From: Planctomycetota bacterium
Lineage (GTDB): Bacteria > Planctomycetota > UBA1135 > GCA-002686595
Assembly (NCBI GenBank): GCA_029259675.1
Contig: JAJDES010000455.1
Location: 1 to 5,889 of the forward strand
Reading direction: 5' to 3'
DNA: 5,889 bases
How positions within the stretch are numbered: the stretch's first letter is position 1; the number at the start of each line of letters is the position of its first letter. Positions 1 to 5,241 of this stretch are shown in pieces. Made by a program: the position numbers and the translations under genes. The notes beneath the pieces are model-generated. The model worked only from the letters and a program-made list of their open reading frames with translations. It searched no databases and was not told the DNA's origin.

Positions 1-555
1 CGTGGCCCAGCCCACGCCGTAGGGCACCCAAACGATGCCCATGGCCACGATGGCATCCATCTTCATGGCCAAGCACATGGTCACGAGGATCGGAATCAAG
101 GGCACGTACTCTTCGCCCATGCCGATCGTGAAGGCGCCCAAGCCGAAGATGAACAAGCAGGTGGCAATCAACAGCCCCGGCTTGTTGCCGGAAGCTTGAA
201 CCGCAGTGTGCAGGGCCGCGTCAATCGCGCCGGTTGAACGCAAAACCGCAATCACGCCCCCGACGAGGAAGACGAGAAAGATGATGTCTTGGGCTTCCCC
301 CAAGCCGCGCGGAAGGGCCAAGAGCATGTGGTAGATCGGCAGCGACTCGTGTCCCCCCCCGTTTTCGACGCCGGCTTCCGCATCCGCCAGGTAGAGAAAA
401 TTATCGGGATCCACCATCGTTCGACTGGGATGGTCGGGAACGGGGATGCGGTCGTACTCACCCGGGGGTACGACGTACGTCAAAAGCTGCGCCAAGAAGA
501 TGATGGCGGTGATCAACACCAATGAGTCGGGGAACCAGCTCTTCTTGTCGGCCAT
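1..555 (-). CDS. YfcC/DcuC-family permease, N-terminal 185 residues (runs off left edge)
   Basis: This is an integral inner-membrane carrier of the YfcC branch of the DcuC family, which moves carboxylates or amino acids. The substrate cannot be assigned from the sequence. The ATG at 553-555 opens a frame that stays open to base 1. Residues 9-29 form the first membrane segment, starting with PDSLVLITAIIF and leading into the family-typical VVPPGEYDR (28-36). A loop of about 50 residues follows, then hydrophobic segments near 90-106 and 127-144. A GMGEEYVPLIPIL stretch at 145-157 closely resembles the conserved GM-EE motif of YfcC proteins. Full members are about 450-500 residues, so more than half lies outside the window. 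No Shine-Dalgarno sequence is visible before the ATG, and no in-frame ATG was seen in the roughly 45 bases upstream that I read. An eight-G run encodes Gly66-Gly68 in the loop. The next gene to the right is transcribed divergently. The family is secure; the substrate is not. Confidence 0.88.
   Translation of the reverse strand, partial: MADKKSWFPDSLVLITAIIFLAQLLTYVVPPGEYDRIPVPDHPSRTMVDPDNFLYLADAEAGVENGGGHESLPIYHMLLALPRGLGEAQDIIFLVFLVGGVIAVLRSTGAIDAALHTAVQASGNKPGLLIATCLFIFGLGAFTIGMGEEYVPLIPILVTMCLAMKMDAIVAMGIVWVPYGVGWAT
353..360 (-). repeat. Homopolymer of eight G (coding strand) inside the permease gene
   Basis: The plus strand reads eight consecutive C, which on the coding strand is a G8 run spanning the codons for Gly66, Gly67 and Gly68. 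The reading frame is intact with eight residues, because family-typical sequence continues on both sides. The run lies in the loop between the first and second membrane segments. Runs of this length can slip during replication and are also a common site of sequencing error. Confidence 0.9.
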
Positions 556-594
556 GGGATGAGTGTTCGCGGCAGCGGAGTGAATCGAGCACGA

Positions 595-606
595 AAGTCG
601 TGACTT
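595..606. promoter_or_regulatory. Inverted repeat upstream of the permease start
   Basis: AAGTC-GT-GACTT is a perfect 5-bp dyad with a 2-bp spacer. Allowing one extra A in the left arm extends the symmetry to CGA/TCG. It lies about 40 bp before the permease ATG, a position suited to an operator or a short leader hairpin. Nothing identifies a regulator, and a dyad this short can arise by chance. Confidence 0.2.
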
Positions 607-696
607 CGGAGGCACCTGGATCGGCAGCGGACCGTAGCAGGAGCGCGGCATCCGCGACACCCTTGTGGATGCGGTGGAGCTTCTGCGTCGGGGGCA

Positions 697-729
697 TTCG
701 CACTTGTCCCTCCGCCGGGGTCGTGCGAA
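697..729. other. Strong hairpin with no U tract
   Basis: TTCGCAC (697-703) and GTGCGAA (723-729) form a 7-bp stem. Inside it, CCC (708-710) can pair with GGG (718-720) around a 7-base loop. On the minus strand it begins 21 bases after the stop codon of the possible small gene at 751-927 and about 140 bases before the permease start. It could be a 3' end structure for that gene or a leader element for the permease. There is no T run on either side, so it is not a standard intrinsic terminator. Confidence 0.35.
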
Positions 730-750
730 CTGCCGGCCAAGAGCAGGCTC

Positions 751-927
751 TCAAATGGTTCCAAGCGCGTTCCATTGCTCGAACGGGTTGAGTTTGGTGC
801 CTGGGCGCGGCTGACCGCGAAACGGACCTTGCTTCAAGCGAGTCAAGCAATCGGCCTCTTTGGCGGCACGATCCGCAGGCTCGGCGGTCTTCTTCGGCCT
901 CCCGGTGGACCTCCATTTCGTTTCCAT
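751..927 (-). CDS. Possible small basic hypothetical protein, 58 residues
   Basis: An ATG at 925-927, directly preceded in frame by a TGA, opens 58 codons that end with TGA at 751-753. I do not recognise the family. The product is basic (12 Lys/Arg against 6 Asp/Glu). It has a GRPKK stretch at residues 9-13 resembling the core of an AT-hook, a probable charged helix around 15-33, and a C-terminal part with PRPGTKLNPFEQW at 41-52 that looks like a conserved tail. Codon choice (TTG for Leu, mixed G/C third positions) resembles the neighbouring genes, and the amino-acid mix is more protein-like than other open frames here. Against it are its short length and the lack of a Shine-Dalgarno sequence. 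A hairpin begins 21 bases after its stop. It overlaps only a rejected upstream extension of gene A. It may be a short DNA- or RNA-binding protein, or chance. Confidence 0.35.
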   Translation of the reverse strand: METKWRSTGRPKKTAEPADRAAKEADCLTRLKQGPFRGQPRPGTKLNPFEQWNALGTI

Positions 928-981
928 TCAACTAGCCGGTCCCGCGTCCCTTGACTGCAGACGCAGCAAGCTGAAATGGGT

Positions 982-990
982 TGCTAGACT
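982..990 (+). promoter_or_regulatory. Extended -10-like element before gene A
   Basis: TG-c-TAGACT (TG at 982-983, hexamer at 985-990) matches the extended -10 pattern with four of six hexamer bases. A TTGACT at 951-956 resembles a -35 box but is 28 bases away, too far to pair with this hexamer. Transcription would begin about 7 bases downstream, around 997-998, which coincides with the proposed GTG start codon. This would give a leaderless mRNA, consistent with the missing Shine-Dalgarno sequence. Confidence 0.27.
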
Positions 991-997
991 CTGCCGC

Positions 998-3238
998 GTG
1001 ATTCCCCTACATCCCCATCGATCCGCGTTCGCGCCTCGCTGCGCCCTCTTGCAGCGCAGCCTTTGCTCGGTGCTCTTGCTGCTGCTTTGGTCCTGCGGAG
1101 GTGAGCGGGGACCAAGTTGGGTCAAGTTGGCCGACGGGTTCGAGCCGGCGACCAGTGCCGGCGAGGGGCGCGCATGGGAAGCGCCGTTCATCGGCGGCGG
1201 AGAGCTCCTGATTGAAGCGGACGCGGCCGGTCGCGGTTGGTGGGTCGAAACGCTGTTCCAATCAGCCGACTGGGAAAAGGTTCCCTGGCGCCAGGGTGCG
1301 TGGCGCTGCAAGCGCCCGATTTGGGGGTTTGGATTGCCGGACGCCGCGCGCGACCCGCAACGCTTGATCGGTCCCGATGGAGACTTCGCATTCCTGCGCT
1401 ATTCCAAACGCTTGGTCGCAGCCGCCAATATCGAGCCCGGCTCCTTTTGCGGCGTGATCGAATACGTCTACTTGTTCACAGGCAGTGACGAGTTGCCGCC
1501 CGATTGCCGCTACCGGGTATTTGTGGATCGCGGCTATGCGGAAGACGGCGTTTGGCGCGTGGCCCTCGATCGATTCGCCTGCGACGGCATTCCACTTTGG
1601 TCCGGGCACGGCGAAGAAGTCGTTGCAGACATTCCAGCTTCGAGTTCCCTGCGCTTTGCATTCGCCGCCAGCGCGACGGCAAAGGTGTTGGGTCAGGATG
1701 CGGGCACTCTCAGTTTGCGCGTGCTTTTGAACGGCGAGCTGCTGCTGGAAGAAAAGCAGCCGGTGGCGGATTTGGTTCGCTCCACTCGATACGAGCTAGC
1801 ATTGCCAGAGACCGGAATGAGCGCCGGCCGCTTTCGTTTCGAAATTGAAGGCTCCGCAGCGGTGGGGGCCGTGCTGGTGCCGGTGATCGGCCCGACCGAA
1901 GTCGGAAGCTATGGTGAGCGGCCCTGGGGCGAGGAAGCTAAGGGCGCCATGCTTTTCCTGGCCGACACCTTCCGCGCCGACAACATGACGGTTTACGGCG
2001 GAACTGAGCACGATCTAACGCCCAACTTGGATCGATTCGCGGACGAGGCCGTGGTCTTTGAGCGCGCGTGGTCGCCGGCCTCGTGGACGTTGCCGGCCCA
2101 GGCGTCGATGATGACCGGAATTTTTCCGTTCCAACACGGCGCCTACAAAGCCAAGCGCGCGTTGGAGCGCGATGTGGTGACGCTTGCGGAAGCTTTTGCG
2201 TCTGCCGGTTATCGCACCGGCGCCATTACGGACTCACTGCTTGTTTCCAGGCGTTTCGGCTTCGATCAAGGATTTGAGTACTTCGACGAACTCTTTCACG
2301 ATGACTTCGCCGATACGCTCACCGCCATTGAAGAGTTTTACGCAGCGGACGACGGCCGACCGACATTTTTGTTCGTTCAAACCTACCGCACGCACAACCC
2401 CTACCGAGTAAGTGAAGAAACGCGCACGGCAACGCGGGATTCGCTGAACATCCAAGGCGATTGGGCCGGTTTGCACCAACGCCTGCAGCAAGAGATGCTC
2501 GGCTGGGACATGCAAGGCGACGTGCCCGCTGCGGTCCAAGCTTCGATTGAGGAACTGCGTCGTCTCTATTGGGGCGGAGTGATGGACTTGGACCGAGGAT
2601 TCGGCGACATGCTGAGCATGTTGAAGGAGTTGGGACTCGAGCAGCACAGCTACTTGCTGTTCACATCAGATCACGGTGAATCCTTTGGCGAGCACCGCAG
2701 CCTGTTTCACGGCAACGGCGTATGGGATGCCAATGTACGCGTGCCCTTCGTGTTGCGCGGCCCCGGCTTGACGCCCGGGCGAATGGAGGCGGCCGCGAAC
2801 TTGGTGGATATTCCCCGCACGATGACGGCATTGCTCGACCTCAATCCCGTGCCACGCTGGGGCGGCAGAAATCTTTTGTCGCAGGCGGATCGAACGGATT
2901 CTGAATCCGGCCGGACGTTTAGCTTCGAGTGTCCGGCGAGCGGCAAGGAAGGCACGGCCATGGTGGTCGATGGCGAAAGCAAGTTCATCGGGCCCGCATC
3001 AGAGGATTCTTTGCGGGACGGTGTGTTTACCGAAACTTACGATTTGGGCCCGGATCCGCTCGAACTGGACAATTTGGCGCCACGGGTTCGCTATGCCGAA
3101 GAACGCATGTTGGAACTGGGGCGGGCGACAGTGCGTTGCATGACACCCATTTATCTCGGCCAAGAAGCACAGTTGCGGCCGGAAGATGTCGAGGCCCTGG
3201 AAGCGGTCGGGTACTTAGCGGGCGACGAGCAGGAGTAA
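998..3238 (+). CDS. Sulfatase-superfamily lipoprotein A, 746 residues, Thr at the formylglycine position
   Basis: This is a predicted exported, lipid-anchored metal-dependent hydrolase of the sulfatase / alkaline-phosphatase fold. The GTG at 998 gives a compact signal peptide: Arg-containing start, hydrophobic core SVLLLLLWS, lipobox LWSC with Cys33. An ATG at 860 is also in frame but would add 46 residues before the signal. Residues 34-315 are an extension unlike the catalytic domain. Its second half (about 205-305) is strand-rich and resembles a carbohydrate-binding-like beta-sandwich (inference). The catalytic domain starts near 316: LADTFRAD (Asp323, metal), TPNLDRF, then SWTLPAQASMMTG, where Thr364 takes the place of the sulfatase Cys/Ser and Gln368 that of the signature Arg. 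RTHNPY (His466), SDHGE (Asp558, His559) and FHG (His571) complete the metal/phosphate site. It ends with LEAVGYL, a tail common in this subfamily. The product may act on phospho- rather than sulfo-esters. The fold is certain; the substrate is unknown. Confidence 0.9.
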   Translation: MIPLHPHRSAFAPRCALLQRSLCSVLLLLLWSCGGERGPSWVKLADGFEPATSAGEGRAWEAPFIGGGELLIEADAAGRGWWVETLFQSADWEKVPWRQGAWRCKRPIWGFGLPDAARDPQRLIGPDGDFAFLRYSKRLVAAANIEPGSFCGVIEYVYLFTGSDELPPDCRYRVFVDRGYAEDGVWRVALDRFACDGIPLWSGHGEEVVADIPASSSLRFAFAASATAKVLGQDAGTLSLRVLLNGELLLEEKQPVADLVRSTRYELALPETGMSAGRFRFEIEGSAAVGAVLVPVIGPTEVGSYGERPWGEEAKGAMLFLADTFRADNMTVYGGTEHDLTPNLDRFADEAVVFERAWSPASWTLPAQASMMTGIFPFQHGAYKAKRALERDVVTLAEAFASAGYRTGAITDSLLVSRRFGFDQGFEYFDELFHDDFADTLTAIEEFYAADDGRPTFLFVQTYRTHNPYRVSEETRTATRDSLNIQGDWAGLHQRLQQEMLGWDMQGDVPAAVQASIEELRRLYWGGVMDLDRGFGDMLSMLKELGLEQHSYLLFTSDHGESFGEHRSLFHGNGVWDANVRVPFVLRGPGLTPGRMEAAANLVDIPRTMTALLDLNPVPRWGGRNLLSQADRTDSESGRTFSFECPASGKEGTAMVVDGESKFIGPASEDSLRDGVFTETYDLGPDPLELDNLAPRVRYAEERMLELGRATVRCMTPIYLGQEAQLRPEDVEALEAVGYLAGDEQE

Positions 3239-3242
3239 GGCG

Positions 3243-3255
3243 TGGGCGCGGCCCA
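3243..3255. terminator. Short hairpin between convergent genes, possible termination structure
   Basis: TGGGC-GCG-GCCCA is a perfect 5-bp inverted repeat with a 3-base loop, placed 4 bases after the stop of gene A and 19 bases before the stop of gene B on the other strand. It is the only clear dyad in the 36-bp gap. No T run follows on either strand, so at best it is a weak or factor-assisted bidirectional stop. Confidence 0.25.
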
Positions 3256-3274
3256 GGTCGGACGCAGGGTGGTT

Positions 3275-4759
3275 TCAGTCCTCGTAGCCGAGGTAGCCCA
3301 GATCCTCGAGCTCTTCAGCGAATTCGCTATCCAGGTCAATGCTCGCATCACCGCGAGCCATAGCCGCGCGCCACTCTTCCCACTGCGCTTGCATCTTGCG
3401 GGCTAATTCGCGCTGCTGCGCAAGCGCGTTGGAATCCTCGGCTCTACTTTCGTTGACCTGATAAAGGGCTTCGCCTGGTATCGGGTAAGTGCCCGTGCTG
3501 CCGTTGTGTTCGAAGGAAAACTGAAGTTCCTTGGGGTTGTACACCCAGCTCCAGTTTTGATCGCGAACTCCCCAAACGAAGTCATCTTCGAGCTCCATTT
3601 CGCGCATGGCGAACTGGCGCCCCGATGCTTGCCCGTGCAGCACGCTTGCCGTTTGGTCGTAACCGCGCGCGCGTTCGCTGGGGGGCAAGCCGAGCCAACC
3701 AAGGGCCGTCGGCAACAGGTCGAGCGACGTCATCAAGCCTTCGACTTGGGTCCCGGTTGGGATGCGGCCGGGTTGGCTGAACACCATCGGTACGCGCAGG
3801 GCGGCGATGTAAGGCGAAAGCCGGTGGCCGTAAAACCCGTTGTGATCGCTCAGTTCTTCGCCGTGATCCGAAGTGATGATCAGAAGCGTGTCTTGCTCCG
3901 CGCCACTCGCTTGAAGCGCGCCGATAACCCGCTCGATCCACGCATCGGCGGCGGCAACGCAACCGTCGTAAAGATCGACGACGCGCTGGTGATCGGATTC
4001 TTCGAAGGGCTCACTGCCGGTAAAGGAGTTCCAGAGGGTTTCCACGCGACCGTCGGCGTGACCCGCGTAATTGCTGTCCGTGAAGCGCGAATCGTAGGGC
4101 GCGGGAGGGTCGTAGGGCAGGTGCGTGGACATGTAATGCAGCCAGAGGAATTCGCGCCGGTCTTTGCGGGCGAATTGACTGCGCAAGTAGTTTTCAGCGC
4201 TACGCGTGAGCTGTTCGTCGCTTCCGATCAATTTGAAATCGTTGAAGCCTTGGCCGAGATTGGATCTGTCGCTGTCCAACGTCGACGCACCAACCATGGC
4301 GCTGGTGTGGAATTGCGCTTCCAGCAAATGCTCCGCCAACAACTTTTCGTCGTCGGGCACGCGATGCCGATTGGTGAGCACGCCGTGTTCGCTGGGGTAA
4401 CGCGAACTGAAAAAGCTGGTCATGGACGGCCGCGTAACTGCACGGGGAACGCTGGCATTGACAAAAATGGCACCCGCCGCCGCCAGGCGATCAATGGCCG
4501 GACTGGTAGCGCGCTCGTTGCCGTAACAACCCAGTCGATCGGCTCGCAACGCATCGACCGTAATCAGAATGATGTGCTTGGCCTCGGCTTGCTTTTGCTC
4601 GGGCGCTCGGGTGCCACCGGATGGATCGGGGTGATCGGCTCCGCAGGCGCTGCAAAGCATTAGCGCAAGGCTGAGGAACCACACGAGCTGCACGCGTGGT
4701 TGCAAGTTGCATTCGGCGCTGCGCATGTTGACTGTGTGTTTCGTGTCGCGATGACTCAT
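3275..4759 (-). CDS. Sulfatase-superfamily lipoprotein B, 494 residues, Thr at the formylglycine position
   Basis: This is a predicted exported, lipid-anchored hydrolase of the same superfamily as gene A but without a large N-terminal domain. The ATG at 4757-4759 gives 494 residues. A second ATG at 4724-4726 (Met12) gives a more typical signal peptide, and neither has a Shine-Dalgarno sequence. The hydrophobic core LVWFLSLALML is followed by CSAC, with Cys39 the likely lipidated residue. Cys at -3 is unusual. The catalytic domain starts at 62: ITVDALRADRLGCYG (Asp69, metal), TSPAIDRL, then AVTRPSMTSFFSSRYP, where Thr109 replaces the sulfatase Cys/Ser and Met113 the signature Arg. MSTHLPYDPP (His213), TSDHGEE (Asp298, His299) and YGHRLSPY (His312) supply the remaining ligands. 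YNPKELQ and ALYQVNESRAEDSNA near the C-terminus are the usual closing strand region, and the protein ends LEDLGYLGYED. It converges on gene A and diverges from the peptide transporter. The fold is certain; the substrate is unknown. Confidence 0.9.
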   Translation of the reverse strand: MSHRDTKHTVNMRSAECNLQPRVQLVWFLSLALMLCSACGADHPDPSGGTRAPEQKQAEAKHIILITVDALRADRLGCYGNERATSPAIDRLAAAGAIFVNASVPRAVTRPSMTSFFSSRYPSEHGVLTNRHRVPDDEKLLAEHLLEAQFHTSAMVGASTLDSDRSNLGQGFNDFKLIGSDEQLTRSAENYLRSQFARKDRREFLWLHYMSTHLPYDPPAPYDSRFTDSNYAGHADGRVETLWNSFTGSEPFEESDHQRVVDLYDGCVAAADAWIERVIGALQASGAEQDTLLIITSDHGEELSDHNGFYGHRLSPYIAALRVPMVFSQPGRIPTGTQVEGLMTSLDLLPTALGWLGLPPSERARGYDQTASVLHGQASGRQFAMREMELEDDFVWGVRDQNWSWVYNPKELQFSFEHNGSTGTYPIPGEALYQVNESRAEDSNALAQQRELARKMQAQWEEWRAAMARGDASIDLDSEFAEELEDLGYLGYED

Positions 4760-4900
4760 TCGAATAGGCGCGTCGCTTAGGGCTTATGGGCTGCTTAACG
4801 CTGCCCGCGGTGGCGGCCCGTCGGTCTGGCGAATCGAAAAGGATACAGGGGGATGAAAGGGGGCTGAGTTTCTAGTCCGGAGATTGAGCAAATTGGGGCT

Positions 4901-4911
4901 GCAAGCTTGCC
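4901..4911 (+). repeat. Repeat copy 1: palindromic GCAAGCTTGC plus C
   Basis: The 11-mer GCAAGCTTGCC contains a perfect 10-bp palindrome. An identical copy lies at 5001-5011. Both are preceded by AATTGGG (4891-4897 here). The copies are in different reading frames relative to each other, so they do not reflect a repeated peptide. They could be paired protein-binding sites or could pair with each other in an RNA. Confidence 0.5.
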
Positions 4912-5000
4912 GCTGGGCAGAACGCCTGCTTTCGCTCTACTCGGTAAAGAGCTTGTCCTACCCCGGCTTCAGTTCCGCAAGCAATTGGGACGCCCACAGC

Positions 5001-5011
5001 GCAAGCTTGCC
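5001..5011 (+). repeat. Repeat copy 2: palindromic GCAAGCTTGC plus C
   Basis: This copy is identical over 11 bases to the one at 4901-4911, with starts exactly 100 bp apart. AATTGGG precedes it at 4983-4989, 11 bases before the repeat instead of 3 as in copy 1. It lies about 240 bp upstream of the transporter start and about 240 bp upstream of gene B. Confidence 0.5.
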
Positions 5012-5132
5012 TCGTGTGGCTCACTGGTTGGACATTCTTGTCGTCCTTGGCCCTTGTGGCCTCCCTCGGGCAAACGGGGTGGCAGCGGCGCCATAGATTG
5101 CCAGATTGGCGCGAATCGACTAAAAATTGGCT

Positions 5133-5172
5133 CGGCTCCGGACTTGGACTAGCAGGTCGGGAGCCGTTTTTT
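5133..5172 (+). terminator. Intrinsic (Rho-independent) terminator
   Basis: CGGCTCC (5133-5139) pairs with GGAGCCG (5160-5166). After one G-G mismatch, GACTTG (5141-5146) pairs with CAGGTC (5153-5158) with one T-G wobble around a 6-base loop. Six T follow immediately (5167-5172). This is a textbook rightward terminator. Five A just before the stem (5122-5126) could give weaker function on the other strand. It sits 69 bases before the transporter ATG with no identified plus-strand gene in front. It may end a small RNA, insulate the transporter, or act as an attenuator in the transporter leader. Confidence 0.85.
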
Positions 5173-5175
5173 CAT

Positions 5176-5190
5176 CCGGAGACTGTCCGG
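5176..5190 (+). other. Small hairpin between terminator and transporter start
   Basis: CCGGA-GACTG-TCCGG is a perfect 5-bp stem with a 5-base loop, starting 3 bases after the terminator T run. A smaller hairpin CGCC-TACTT-GGCG (5219-5231) ends 10 bases before the transporter ATG. These may be parts of a structured leader; no known riboswitch was recognised. Confidence 0.3.
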
Positions 5191-5241
5191 GCTGCTCCCG
5201 CCGGTCTGCTTCCCAAAACGCCTACTTGGCGCCCTGGATCC

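Larger units (their letters stand above)
556..997. other. Divergent intergenic region between the permease and sulfatase-like gene A
   Basis: These 442 bases lie between two divergently transcribed genes and should contain the promoters of both. Inside I see a short dyad at 595-606, a strong hairpin at 697-729, a possible 58-codon minus-strand gene at 751-927, and an extended -10-like sequence at 982-990. Longer open frames across the stretch give Arg/His/Ala-rich translations without recognisable domains and overlap the permease start, so I do not call them. No tRNA-like or other RNA-gene-like structure was recognised. Confidence 0.6.
4760..5132. other. Intergenic region, possible untranslated RNA or leader upstream of the terminator
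   Basis: This stretch lies between divergently transcribed gene B and the peptide transporter. It holds three GCTTA pentamers (4775, 4782, 4793), two copies of GCAAGCTTGCC, and a small hairpin GCTCT/AGAGC (4934-4952). A possible long-range pairing joins CTGCCC (4801-4806) to GGGCAG (4915-4920). It leads directly into a strong rightward terminator, so some RNA probably ends there. I recognise no known RNA family: no tRNA, tmRNA, RNase P or SRP signature is visible, and 6S RNA could not be shown. An open frame at 4884-5096 (TTG start) has no identifiable domain and is not called. Confidence 0.35.

Noticed and set aside
458..931. 157-codon minus-strand open frame overlapping the start of the permease gene
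   Set aside because: It overlaps the well-supported permease by about 98 bp in another frame, its translation is rich in Arg, His and Ala, and no domain is visible.
951..990. TTGACT at 951-956 paired with TAGACT at 985-990 as a standard -35/-10 promoter
   Set aside because: The 28-base spacing is far from the usual 16-18, so only the extended -10 is kept, with low confidence.
860..997. ATG at 860 as the start of gene A
   Set aside because: It would place 46 residues before a complete lipoprotein signal peptide and overlap the possible small gene; the GTG at 998 fits the signal peptide and the promoter-like sequence better.
2929..3363. 144-codon plus-strand frame spanning the end of gene A and the end of gene B
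   Set aside because: It is an Arg/Gly-rich out-of-frame translation overlapping two well-supported genes.
3506..4663. 385-codon plus-strand open frame
   Set aside because: It lies wholly antisense within gene B, which has clear superfamily motifs in order, and the plus-strand translation has no recognisable domain.
4884..5096. 70-codon plus-strand frame with a TTG start before the terminator
   Set aside because: It has no ATG or GTG start, no ribosome site and no recognised domain; it stays only a remote alternative to a non-coding RNA.
4760..5132. 6S RNA, tmRNA, RNase P RNA or SRP RNA in the intergenic region
   Set aside because: None of the conserved sequence signatures could be found by eye, and the long-range pairings seen are too weak to name a family.
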